The position numbers and the translations under genes were made by a program. Below are positions 23,401 through 34,159 of a DNA stretch of 64,000 nt, piece by piece (the first letter of the stretch is position 1; every line of letters starts with the position of its first letter). The DNA comes from Fallopia convolvulus (lineage: Eukaryota; Streptophyta; Magnoliopsida; Caryophyllales; Polygonaceae). The stretch spans positions 29,079,683 to 29,143,682 of the forward strand of contig OZ024737.1 in the NCBI GenBank assembly GCA_964016875.1. The letters run 5' to 3'. The notes under the pieces are model-generated. The model saw only the letters and a list, made by a program, of their open reading frames with translations. It was not told where the DNA came from and did not search any database.

Positions 23401-24881
23401 TCGCTCATCCGGAGAAAATCTACTAGCGATAAGACACATGTGGGATTTTGAGAGCCACAATGACGGAATTGTGGAGTAAAGGAGATTTAAAACAGATGTG
23501 AAAGCCCTCTCATCGCTAAAAAAAATGAATGAATAAAAAAAATGACAAGGAACTTGTTGAGAAGGTTTTATATAGACATATACTTGGTTATGGATTCCAT
23601 GAGGAAAAAAAAAACAATTAGAGTATGGATAGAGATATTTGCGGTGTCTATTGGAAAAGATTTGGACTAGTACCAAAGCCATCGAGATGAAAGTATTGTG
23701 CAACAATAATGTTTTAAACATGACTTTAACCACGATGTCTAGAGGTTGATCGATCGGGGTCGGAACTCCATTGGATTGGTTTGCTAGGATTGGTAGTTGA
23801 AAACTTGGAGGTCAAGGTTGGCAATGGAACTCCGTTTGGATGGACAATTGTGCAAGGACATTAGTGGATATACGTCGAGAGGTTAGCATTAGGTCAAAAG
23901 CTGTGTTTTTCGAACAGGGAATGCATTGACTAGTTCATACAAGTTTTCTAGGAGTCAAGTGGTGTATACTGTTCTTAGTTACCTAAGTGGTGAGCCTTTC
24001 AGCGAGAGAAGTAAATTCTAACTGTTACTTGGGGTCGAGGATTAGACTGATCAAGCGGGTGTGCCTAGGCCAAACGGGGTGTTGGAGTGAGGACTTGGGA
24101 GACTGACATTTTGGGGTTATGAACCAGTTTTGAAGAAAACAAGAAGGTTGCTTAAATTTAGATTATCGGGAGAGTTGCAATGGGGATGGTTGGTGTACCA
24201 AACCGCCATTGTCGCAAGACACTGAGGTTTACACAAGTGTTAATGATGTCTTGAAGTTTGTATGTTATAGAAAGAGAATGGGTAATTACCTTGCATTTGG
24301 GGATTAAAAACACATCCCTAGTTAGATTAAGTTAAAGCTAAAGTATTTGGAATAGCTTAAGTATGTGGAATCACATAAGTTGGGAGTTCCCTCTTAAATG
24401 TGTGGAATCACATATGAGACTCCGAGGGACGAGAATTTTAAGCATACGAGACCGAGCACGACTAACAGATCGTGATACAAATATAGAGGATGATTCAGAC
24501 TTTAGAGGATTAGTTGAGGTCCTGTGTACTAGATTGAGGAGGCCACTTGGGAGACCATGGCTAGGATGAGTGAGAGCTACCCAGAACGATACCCAGGTTT
24601 AGTAGAGGTGTTTGAGAGGAGGAGTTAGTAGCGAATGAGAGTGCGTAACTTGTGTTTGATTGTGTGTGCCCGTCGATTTGTTTGGTTTGACGTTTTTATT
24701 GATGATTGAATTATGCCTTGTGTGTACTTGTCGTACTTGCTTTGTGCGTTATGCGTCGTGGTTTCATTTGTTAGTTCCCTAGTCTACGATTCCGGTTTCG
24801 AGGACGATCCCCATTTAAGAGGGAGAAGTTTGTAGAACCTCTAGATATCTCTTCCTTCGTTATTAAGTTTCGGGACGAAAC
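20405..24881 (+). pseudogene. Decayed gag-pol region of chromovirus B
   Basis: About 4.5 kb between primer site and polypurine tract, with no long open frame. The only block I can identify is near the 3' end (about 24530-24620): IEEATWETMARMSESYP then ERYPGL. This matches the EATWE..MR..YP.LF end of chromodomains that follow the integrase in plant chromoviruses. Protease, reverse transcriptase and RNase H motifs could not be picked out by eye. Two internal blocks (around 22055-22140 and 23985-24090) resemble one another, which suggests rearrangement. Confidence 0.6.
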
Positions 24882-24899
24882 TTTTATAAGGGGGTAGTA
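24882..24899 (+). promoter_or_regulatory. Polypurine tract of element B
   Basis: TTTTATAAGGGGGTAGTA lies immediately before the 3' LTR start TGTAATAG. The preceding CGGGACGAAAC is also typical of plant gypsy elements at this position. Confidence 0.85.
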
Positions 24900-27122
24900 T
24901 GTAATAGTCGGGCTCTTTTTCCATTTTTTTTAGAGTCGGGAAAATCGAACTTCTCGTCTAAAAATGACTTTCTTGCTTCACAAGAAATCGAAATGCTTGA
25001 CCTGCAAGCAACCTTGTATATAGGTATAAAACGTATAATTATGAGTATGTTTGGAACATCCTTAATACTTTTTCCTTTTTCTTTAAATATACTCTATCTT
25101 GTAATTAATTAACTACGTAAAATCCAATCTAATTCTTCCTAACTTATCTAAACAAATTTTTGTAAATTATATATTAAATCCTAGTTAACCCTATTAATCT
25201 ACCACCTTCGGGATCTAGCCTAAATCCCCGATCGCCTCCAAAGAAACTTTTCCTCTGCTTCGTTCTTCTATCGCTCTCGAGAGAGGCTCTTCCCGTCATT
25301 TCTTCCGATCGAAGTTGAGGCTGCCGAATCATTCCCGTAACCGTCGTCGGCCGCTTGTGACGCCATTTCCCGACGCGGAAGCCGGCCGACCAGGGGAGGC
25401 TAGCGAATCGCCGGTCTTCACAGCTAGACGCGGTAAGCTTCGAATCCTCGCCTTCTTTCTTCGTTTTTGAATGGGTGTCCAGATTTTTGGGCGTGAATCG
25501 GAGAGGGTCAAGGGAGCGGGCGGGAATCTGGGATTCCCAGTGTGTTGGTCCGGTGGAGTCGTTTTCCGCAGGTAGTTGGACGGAGGCTCTCAAACACGGA
25601 GAAGGATCGTTTGAGCGGTAGGAGCCGTGGGCGAGGTTGTTGGCGGTGACCGACGAACTAACGGGTGTGAGTGTTTGTTCTACCATATGTGGGTGTGTGA
25701 ACAAGTAGGTGGGTTCTTGTGGAGGAGGTTGAATGAATGGAAAAGTGGTTAACTATAATTATTAGTATAGATTAGATTAATAGATTAGTATTCTTTTGTT
25801 TTAAGAGAAAGAAATTTACTCATAAAATCTTAATCTGCTAAGTATGGTTGGGTTAAGGGAGATAGTTAACGTAGTGTTGCTGGGATGATAGTCGTGGATA
25901 CCGGGTTTTATTTATCAAATATTTATTAGTTAGGTTTAATAGCTTTTTGTCTAGGGTGTAGTTTTTAAGCATTGTTTAGTATGGTTCGGTTCGTATCTAA
26001 TTTAATCTCACGTGTTAATATTTCTATTAGGGAATCACCTTCTTTCACGCTCTTAATTTCGTCTTCTTCAAAGGACCTTTCGTTGAGGTAAGTCGTTTTT
26101 CGATTTGCTCGGTTCTTCTCTATCCTGTTAGATTGTATACCGTTATTGTAGGGCGGGTTTTGGGAACTAGTCCCGAATGCCTTTATAAACTGTTTTGAAC
26201 TTTTTGTATTGTTGTGTGTGTAAAATGGTTTGAACGTGTTTTATCGGAAGGATATTTTTAGAACGTTTTCTTTGTGTTGGTACCGTTTCCGACATGACCC
26301 ATCGTAGCTGGTGTTGAGGAAGAGTTGGCTACGTTGACCCGTGTGACTGGGAAATCGTGCACCTTCAAAACAAAAATTATTATCTGTGTGTGTTTTTGGC
26401 AAGTGCTCTAGTGGAGGCTTAGCCAGGGATTAGAAGGGAGATTGTGAAGTGGAGTGAGAGGGCCTGCCTCTGCACTCGGCGCGGTGATGAGCGCCTTGGA
26501 AGTCAGATTGTGGAAAAAGGAGGAATTGCATTGTATGAGATTATGAATGTGAAAGCGTATGTGGCTTTGTGTGACTGATATAACTAACTTAGGTATTGGT
26601 CTTAGAGTTATGATTGCGATTGTGGATTTGTATGCTGACTCTAGAAATGATTTCAAAGCGTTCTACAAATTATCGTATTCTCTCTAGCTTGGTAGATTAG
26701 ATGCTGACCCTTCGGGGAATATTTTTCAGTTCCAGGTATGAACCAGGGAGTCGTGCAGGAACCGAGGCCAGATGGCGGGCCGGAGCGGTAAAGAGCGCGT
26801 GTCATAGTGGGATTGGTTTTATGATAGTTAGGTTGTTGATTTTGTTATTGATAAGATGAAATTAGCAGTATGATTTATTTATTATTTTGGTTCATTAGTT
26901 CAGTATTAGTAAGCGCTGTGTCATATTGGAATATTTATATTTTTCGGGAATTAATGCATAACTACGTTTTCTAAGTTTTACGAAATAAAAGATTGGATGT
27001 TTTATTTTGTTTTCTCGTCGTGCCCGCGTTGCAAGATCCTAAAGTGTAGTTGTCAACCTATTTAATAGTACCTAGTAAGGTCTATTTCTTAGTAGTGCCC
27101 AATCGGAAGTCGGGGTGTTACA
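24900..27122 (+). repeat. Full 3' LTR of element B, 2.2 kb
   Basis: It starts TGTAATAGTCGGG and ends GTCGGGGTGTTACA. A GC-rich block at 25190-25560 contains long but non-conserved frames on the minus strand, which I attribute to base composition. The 3' half matches the truncated 5' LTR and, inverted, the solo LTR at 11860-14479. Confidence 0.88.
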
Positions 27123-27124
27123 CG

Positions 27125-27547
27125 CATAATCAAGAGAGAGAACACCGCCGCTTGTGGTTTCTTGTAAGAAGCATAAACAATTGTTGGGAACTCATATTAA
27201 TCACATAACATTTTGAAAAGCCTCCATCGACTATTCAGATTAACTTAATCAAAGTTTGATTAAGAATCATTCATAACCGGAAACAAGAATGGTTATCGCA
27301 TTTTAAATCCTTTCCGGTACATAATTAAAAAGACGGCTTATCCAATAAATATTCTTTTTCCACCGAAAAATCCTAGAATTCACACCGATCCATAAAATCA
27401 TTTCTTTGTGATTTTAGGATATCACCAAGAATTTTCTAGGATTTAATCTCCAACGAAAATATTGGATTAAGCGTTAAAACGAAAAAAAAGGTTAAAAGGA
27501 TATCCGAGAAAAATTCAAAAATATCCTCAAAAACCGCAGTTATTACA
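27125..27547 (-). repeat. Surviving piece of element A's 5' LTR
   Basis: It matches 15480-15903 with scattered substitutions, ending GCAGTTATTACA at the CTTGT duplication. The remaining 560 bp of this LTR are missing because of element B and the deletion at its left side. Confidence 0.88.
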
Positions 27548-27769
27548 CTTGTGTTCTTTAAGCTCTCTTATTTGCGAAACGTGTGTGGATTTTTCTGTCG
27601 ATATCTTTCGGTTGCGGGTTGGTTCATGCAATATCTTCTTGTTGCTCAAATTGTTCAATTACTTTGATTTGGTTCGGGTGAAAAATTAGGTTCTTTCCCG
27701 TGGAACTAGGATGGTTATTCTTTCTAGTTGTTCATAGGCCAACATAATATTGTTCAATGAATTACAAAC

Positions 27770-28270
27770 TTTTGTTCACAGGCCAATATATTGTTGTTCA
27801 AGCTGACTTGTTCACTGAATAATAAATTGTTGTTCATATGCCAGCATAATATTGTTCAAGTATTATGACATAGGAGAAAAATTACTTACGTTGTTCATAT
27901 ATTGCTGTTCAAAATGATAAGGTTCATTGAATAATGAATTATTGTTCATAATAATCAGATTACTTGTTCATTGAATTACAAACTATTGTTCATATGCCAA
28001 GTGTTGTTCAAACTAACTTGTTCACTGAATAATAAATTGTTGTTTATTTGCCATCACAATATTGTTCAAGTATTATGCCATAGTAAAAAAATTACTTACG
28101 TTTTTCATATACTGTTGTTCAAACTAACTTGTGGACTGAATAATAAATTGTTGTTCATGTGTCATCACAATATTGTTCAAGTATTATGCCATAGTAAAAA
28201 AATAACTTACGTTGTTAATATACTGCTCTTCAAAATGATAAGGTTCATCGAATAACGAATAGTTGTTCAT
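27770..28270. repeat. GTTCA-rich repeats including a 111-bp tandem unit
   Basis: 28017-28127 and 28128-28238 are near-identical 111-bp copies (CTTGTTCACTGAATAATAAATTG / CTTGTGGACTG... starts, each ending TATACTG.TGTTCAAA). Weaker copies lie upstream. The unit length is a multiple of three, which explains a spurious 94-codon frame. TTGTTCA occurs dozens of times. This is the inner part of the TA-targeted element. Confidence 0.85.
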
Positions 28271-28571
28271 ATGCCAGCACAATTTTTGAAGAAATAAGAT
28301 TATCGTCTACCATTTTTTGTAAGATATGGAGAAATAAAAAGATATCAGTAGTTATAAGAGACTTACAAAGAAGAAGAATGAACAAGTTGATTTTACATTT
28401 ATTTTTTTCCATAAATAAAACTGTCAAATCCTACAATCACGCAACTTTTGATTTCTCTAATTTTTTAAAATCATAATTATCAATTAATCTCATCCTTTTA
28501 AAAAGCCATATCTAATGGTTGAGGATCCTCCTAATTATTTACGGTAAGAGCTCTCCTCACCTGATCTCAAT

Positions 28572-28574
<3 letters not shown>

Positions 28575-28608
<34 letters not shown>
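28575..28608. repeat. (TA)n microsatellite
   Basis: About 17 TA units at the right boundary of the TA-targeted element, also the left limit of the copia remnant. Confidence 0.9.
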
Positions 28609-28610
<2 letters not shown>

Positions 28611-28753
28611 AACTATACTAATGAAGGAAGTAAGAATAAGGTATCAAAGGGAACTAAATATGCTCAACATATTTTGACCATATATTCTGCAGAAGTTAAG
28701 GGAGTGTGCCATGTGATCTGAACCATATGCCAATTCATTTGTGATTTCTTTCC

Positions 28754-30092
28754 TCAATATTCCCCTGGAGTTGGAATGTATGTTGAATTATTGATGATTT
28801 TCAACTTGCCTAGTAGAGAAGTGAATGGGTTTGAGCTTAATGGTTTAGTGAATAGGTCTTTTGGTTGATTTCTTGTTTGTATGTGAAAAGCTTTTACAAT
28901 CCCCGTTTGTATCTTTTCTTTAACAACATGGAAATCGATCTCGATATGTTTCATTCTTTTGTGGAAGACCGGATTAGAGGATATGTGTATTGCTGTTTGA
29001 TTGTCACAAAATGGCTTGGTTGTGTCTTTGTGTTCATTATTTAGGTCCTTTAGTAATTTCCACAACCACACTATTTCACAGCACATCGTGTCCATGGACC
29101 TATATTCTGCCTCGATGCTTGATCGGGAGGCGATATTTTACTTTTTGGTTCTCCATGAGATGGATGCGTTCCCATGAAATATGCAGTACCCGGTAACCAA
29201 TATCCTTGTGTCCTTATAACGTCCCCAATCCGCGTCACAATACCTTGTTAGCTCTGCTTTTCCGGTTGATGGCAATAGTAGTCCTTGTCTTGGGGTCTTC
29301 TAAATATAACCGATTACTTGTTGAGACGCGTCCATGTGAGGTAGTCGAGGTTTGATCACGAAGTGGCTTAAGATGTGCACAACATACACTAAATCGAGTC
29401 TTGTGAAGGTGAGGTAAATTAGGCGGTCGATAGGACTCTGATATTGACCAGGGTCTCATATCTCTTCACCTTCGTCTTCCCTTAGCATGAGGTGTTGGTC
29501 TATGGGGACTTTGGATGGCTTCAATCCTTGAAACCTGTTTCATCAAGTATCTCGAGGGCGTACTTTCGTTGGCTTAGGATGATTCCTTAGGATGATTCCT
29601 TTGTTTCATTTATAACATGCAAGTAACCACCCACAAGAATTATGTCATCAATGTAAACCAATAGAGCAAGAAACTTACCTCCTTTGTTTCAGACAAATAA
29701 CGAGTAGTTAGAGTATGCTTGAAAGAATCCAGCGTTCTTGAACACACTCAATAGTTTAATGAACCATTGTCTTGATGATTGATTGAGCTTGTAGATGGAT
29801 TTATGGATCTTTCATACGCGGGTTTCCTCCTTTTGTTCGAAACTAGGAGGAAGCGACATATAAGTATCTTCGATCAAATCACCGTTCAAGAAGGCGTTGT
29901 TAATGCCAAGTTGATGACCATGCCAATTTGTAATGGCGGCGAGGGTAAGCAAAATCAAGAATTGGTTAAGTTTAGCAACAGGTGCGAAGGTCTCTCGATA
30001 ATCAATCCATCGAACTTGGTTGTAGCCCTTAGAGACAAGACAAGCCTTGTAGCGTTTGATCTCCCCATCGAGGTTGTGTTTGATTTTGAAAA
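28754..30092 (-). pseudogene. Copia pol remnant: reverse transcriptase and RNase H
   Basis: From 30092 downward on the minus strand: FKIKHNLDGEIKRYKACLVS, then KGYNQVRWIDYRETFAPVAK (reverse transcriptase N-terminal block), INNAFLNGDLIEDTYMSLPP, SSRQWFIKLL and YIDDIILVGG (catalytic YxDD at about 29660). Then come RLIYLTFTRLDLVYVVHILS (about 29420), CDADWGRYKDTRILVTGYCI (about 29220) and the intact RNase H tail at 29095-28754 (CDNQTAIHISSNPVFHKRMK, HIEIDFHVV, DLFTKPLSS). Stops and frameshifts lie between blocks, so it is non-functional. Its other half is at 35112-36262. Confidence 0.9.
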
Positions 30093-31048
30093 TGTAATAA
30101 CCCTCACTTTTGGAAAGGTAAAAATATATTCCCTTTAATATTATTGCAAAGTTATTTTACTATAACTTTCTCTAATGTTAAATAAAAATATTTGCATATT
30201 TTATTTCATGAGGTTATTAACTTATAAACATTTTAAATGTTATAAAATTATTTTATAAGCTTAAGAGCATATTAAAAGGTTACAAGAGTTATTTTTCTCA
30301 TATTACAATGTGGTAAATATGAACCATTTGAATTATGGTTTCACTTTGCTATAATATGATAAGATGTAACCATAAATGATATGAGTCTTATTCCTTAGTA
30401 AAAAGTTATAAGAATATAATTATAAGTAATATAATCTATGTACAATTGTTATAATTATATTTTCTAAAAATTATATAAATATTTTAACTAAATTTTTTAA
30501 TCAAATAAAATTAGTTAAGGTTCATATGATATTAAGTTGAGTCTTTTAAAGTATAAAAGTAAATGACATAAGAGTATATTTGTCACTTTTATAAAATAGA
30601 AGTTTTTTTTTATGTAATTTGGGCACAATGGATTGAACCCGGCGCAACCCTTCTTCAACATTGGGTTCAAATTTTCAAATGGCTATAACTTCTTTATTTA
30701 TTAACGGAATTCGATTCCGTAAAAAGCTGAGTAAATCCCATTGGATTCTTTATCAAATCCGTCAATCAATTTGGGAAAATTTATGCATGAATAAGCTCGG
30801 GTTTTTTCTCATGTTCGTGACTGAGAAATGGTTGGATCGATTGTTTTGTCTTTAAGAACTCGAATTGGGGGTCGATGGTGATGTGGATATGGATAAGAGA
30901 AAATAAATGAGGGTTAATGCGGTTGGAGATACATTAAAACAACCAGTAAGAATGTTGTAATGGTGAGATTTAAATGCAAAAAGGTTTTATTTCGGGGTTT
31001 TAATAATGAATTGAATGTTTGGGGGCAATCTAGGCCACGAATGGGAGC

Positions 31049-31056
31049 TATAAAAG
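31049..31056 (+). promoter_or_regulatory. TATA box candidate in an LTR
   Basis: GAGCTATAAAAGGGC lies in a GC-balanced part of a presumed 5' LTR, about 950 bp from its start. Position and sequence fit an LTR promoter, but no transcript evidence is available. Confidence 0.4.
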
Positions 31057-33476
31057 GGCATATGGTAGGGAGGTATGACACAAATAATTTCATTTCAAAA
31101 GCCTTCTCCAAATCATCCAAGAAACCAATTGAAAATGAGTGCAAAGGCTAGTTCGTGCAAAGGGTGGTCGTGTGTGCACGCTTGTTCAACAGACTCCTAC
31201 AATCACCTCGGACCACCACCGGAGTAAACACTGCCAATAGTTGAAAGATCATATGATCACGGTCCCAATGCCGCCGACCGCACCTCGTTTCGTGTCGGGC
31301 GTGGGAGAAAGACACGTTTGAACTTCGCTCGTCGCCGCCTCTATCCTGCCCGATCAAAATTGTTTTTTTTGTTTTAATTATTTTTGGTTTTAAGCTATAT
31401 ATACTGCTTTTATTAAATAAAAAATGGGTAGAAATAATTAACTGGATAATTTTAATAAAATTATGTTTTATGAGTATTTGAAGAAGACATATGAATTTTA
31501 ATTGACATTTAAGTAATTTTTATAAATAAGCTGTTATTTTGTGAAAATGAAAATAATAACAATAAAAACGAATTTTTATTGTGAGTTAAGCTTGAGATAA
31601 AAATTATTATTTTTAATTAAATAAATAATCTTAGGTTGTCATATCTACACTAAGGTTTAATTTGATGACATGAAAATTAGTCATGTTTTTATGACATACA
31701 TTTCGTTATATTAATAAGAAGGATATTATTAATACAATGTATGAGTTTACATGTTTCTAAACTAAATGACGATTCGACGTTCTAATTCAACATCGTAAGG
31801 AATGATTGATAGCAATGATTTCGTCGTGCAAATCACGGCTATACAAAAGAATCCAAACTAACTAAGAACTGTAGTCTTTAGGAAGTCCGAGTCGAATCCA
31901 CATAGAGACAAGTTTTATCTTTTGTAATGAATTTTGTGTCAAACAAGTAAAAAGGGGTTTTTTTGTATCTGTAACTAAATCTAAGAATGCAAAACTAACA
32001 AACTAATAAAAGATTATGAATAACAATAATTAGGAAGATAGCTTAGGCAAACAAATATCCACAATCGTATGACAAGTTGATCATTGATTTCACCTCAATA
32101 TCACATGCAATGGATTTTCCAATTCCTTTTCAACTGTAACTAACAACACAACTAGATACTATTAGATCTCACTAATTAAACAACCATGAAGCCATCAATG
32201 ATTCAGTTTAATAACAACATTAAGGATAGGAATATAATAGGATACAATTCTAGCATAAAACAACCAGCTTGTACCCTAGAATGTAAATCAAATCTCTTAT
32301 GCATATGACTAGCACAACCAGATACTAGTAAGATGCAGTTGCTACTTCAATCTAGAGATGCTCAACCAGTAACACTCTAGATCTAGCAATAGATTCAAAT
32401 AACAACAAACCCTAGTTGATCAGGCTAGAAACTATTGAAATAAACCATAATCATTCAAGCAAGAGAGAAGATTAAATCCATGCAATAGATAAAGAATTAG
32501 AAATCTCACAACTTTAATCAAAATGATGCTTCAATTGTCTGACTAAGCAAAGATGCTTAGTTCTCCATAGAAAATATGCAAAACTTAGAATGAAAAATAT
32601 GAGAATGAGAATTAGATAGATGAGAGCAACTCCCTAAAACCCTAATATAACAAAACTAGGTCTCCAAAAGTATATCCAAAAATACATAAGTCAGAATAAA
32701 GCTGATATAACTAAGGCCCATCAGAATAGAACACATGGCACATAAGAGATCTCGCGGCTGTCAGAGGCGGTGGGCGCCACTAGCGACTCGGTTCAGAAAT
32801 CACGTGACACTTCAGCGGCTGTTTTGACTCCTTTCTAGTTGGAATTGGACTCGGAGTAAAAATATGAATTGTAGATCTTTGAATTAGCTTTCCAATGATA
32901 ACAAATTCAACTTCATCAGACGACTATAGCTCCCGAACGAACCCTCGCAAGACAGAGGTGTCGAACCAACAACTCCAATGGATGGCCCGAATTCAAGCGT
33001 TCTTCCCCCGACTTCCATTCCTTTCACACTTGTTCACTTTAAGACCTGTAAAATAATATAGAACAAGTGAAAAAACCCAAAACTCCTACACGCTCTAATA
33101 ACTTAAAGAAACTAACTAAAACTGCCTAAAAACAAAGCAAACGAAACGTAAACATGCATCGTAAATACTACCTATATGCAAGCTAGCAGTGATATATAAA
33201 CTAAATTAAATAGAATTTATTTTGTATATGCGATTGAAACAAGAATAAGTCATAAGTTGTGATTGTCATCGTCTCGCGCGAGTTCGTAGTTTCGAGTCTA
33301 AGTTATTGTCAACAAGGCAAGTGGTTTGATTCATTTTCGCACAAGTTTTGATGCATGAATTGATTTAAATCAATGTTTTTTTTGTTGGGAACACTTGAAA
33401 TAAAAAATGGACTAGGTTGTTATTTAAATCATAATGATTTAAATCATAGTTCTTCTAAGGCTTCGGGCCTTACAAA

Positions 33477-33489
33477 TGGTATCAGAGTC
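33477..33489 (+). promoter_or_regulatory. Primer-binding site, tRNA-iMet type
   Basis: TGGTATCAGAGTC follows an LTR-like end (GGGCCTTACA) by two bases. It marks the internal start of an LTR or TRIM element in plus orientation. Confidence 0.75.
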
Positions 33490-33591
33490 GACTCTAGGTT
33501 ATGAGTTAACTTGGCCCAAGGGGCAGTCACTCGACCTAAAGGGCGGTGCGTGGACCTTGACGAGGACATCAAGTGTTTAAGTGGAGGAGAT

Positions 33592-33764
33592 TATAACACC
33601 CCGGTGGTTTATAAGGGATTGAGGTGCTCCCAATGTCAATAAGAGCTCTTCCTTTTCAGGGTAGTACCAGGATGCAAGGCCGAGAGTAGTACCAGGATAG
33701 GTGACCTCTTGGGAAGTCCTCGGGTTGGCATGGGATAACGCTTTTGAGGCATTGAGCCTTACAG
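33592..33764 (+). mobile_element. Cassandra-like TRIM LTR carrying a 5S rRNA-derived segment
   Basis: 33679-33730 (GGCCGAGAGTAGTACCAGGA, then TAGGTGACCTCTTGGGAAGT and CCTCGGGTTGGCA) closely matches the 3' half of plant 5S rRNA, including the internal promoter C-box region. The unit runs from ATAACACCCC to GAGCCTTACA, with the initiator-Met primer site about 100 bp upstream. Known Cassandra TRIMs combine 5S-derived LTRs with a Met primer site and a very short internal region. The 5' half of the 5S sequence is missing or diverged, so this is not a functional 5S gene. Confidence 0.65.
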
Positions 33765-33817
33765 GTTGTGAACTTAGCATAGAATCAAGGATGGAGTTTC
33801 AGTACTCACATCTCTTT

Positions 33818-34148
33818 GGGCCCGTTTGGTATCCATATCAGGATATCAGATATGGGTATGGATATGAATGATACCCATATCTGGTGTTTGGTATATCTTG
33901 ATATCGATATCAAACTGATATCTGTTGTTTGGTATAAGAGTATATCGATATCAGCTGATATCAAAAGGATATCAGAGTGATATTAGAGTGTTATTTTCAT
34001 ATACCCCAGGAAATTGGTATATCAAAGATATCACTCATATCCATACCCATATCCGATATCTAGATATCACTCATACCGATATCTTGATATCCATACCGAT
34101 ACCGATATCTGATATCTCATACCTTAGATATCAATACCAAACGAGCCC
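33818..34148. mobile_element. PIF/Harbinger-like MITE, 331 bp
   Basis: The termini are GGGCCCGTTTGGTAT and, inverted, GGGCTCGTTTGGTAT, flanked by TTT (33815-33817 and 34149-34151). The interior is built from ATATC/GATAT words (GATATCGATATC and similar) that make the whole element a near foldback. No coding capacity. Confidence 0.85.
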
Positions 34149-34159
34149 TTTATAACATT

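Larger units (their letters stand above)
19294..27122 (+). mobile_element. Ty3/gypsy chromovirus B, plus orientation, 5'-truncated
   Basis: A partial 5' LTR (19294-20389) is followed by an initiator-Met primer site, a decayed internal region, a polypurine tract and a full 3' LTR (24900-27122). The 5' LTR lacks its first 1.1 kb and the left target duplication is gone. The right end sits inside element A's LTR, directly against CGCATAATC. A chromodomain-like C terminus near 24530 supports the chromovirus assignment. No intact gene survives. Confidence 0.82.
11504..27547 (-). mobile_element. Ty3/gypsy retrotransposon A, minus orientation, heavily nested
   Basis: The two extremities are TGTAACACCC at 11504 and ...TTATTACA at 27547, flanked by the 5-bp duplication CTTGT (11499-11503 and 27548-27552). 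In minus sense the element begins at the right with a partial 5' LTR (27547-27125). At the left it has polypurine tract AAGGGGGTACTAA (15916-15904) followed by a complete 3' LTR. The internal region that survives (15904 to about 19293) has an eroded integrase C terminus near the 3' LTR. The rest of its 5' half was displaced or deleted where element B lies. Not functional. Confidence 0.8.
11158..28574. mobile_element. TA-targeted TIR element, expanded to 17.4 kb by nested insertions
   Basis: The left end AGGATTGAGATCAGGTGAG, continuing through GCTCTTACCGTAGATAATTA and AGGAGGATC, is matched inverted at the right end (28574 leftward) for about 100 bp, including GGCTTTTTAAA. Both ends lie against (TA)n. 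The element's own sequence is only 11158-11503 and about 27553-28574, roughly 1.4 kb; everything between is a later gypsy insertion with a CTTGT duplication. The right interior carries iterated TTGTTCA words and a 111-bp tandem repeat. No transposase was found. End design resembles the neighbour at 9815-11120. Confidence 0.75.

Noticed and set aside
25174..25704. 176-codon minus-strand open frame in a GC-rich block
   Set aside because: It lies wholly inside the 3' LTR of chromovirus B, has no recognisable domain, and the related solo LTR has a GC-rich block in the same place with different frames. Composition explains it.
27971..28255. 94-codon frame with repeated peptide
   Set aside because: It is produced by a 111-bp tandem repeat (multiple of three) inside a TIR element; no start context or conservation argument.
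27770..28270. CRISPR-like array
   Set aside because: The repeats are tandem and contiguous without unique spacers of constant length, and the genome is eukaryotic.
33679..33730. 5S rRNA gene
   Set aside because: Only the 3' half of 5S is recognisable and it sits inside an LTR-like unit with a Met primer site nearby; treated as a TRIM-borne fragment.
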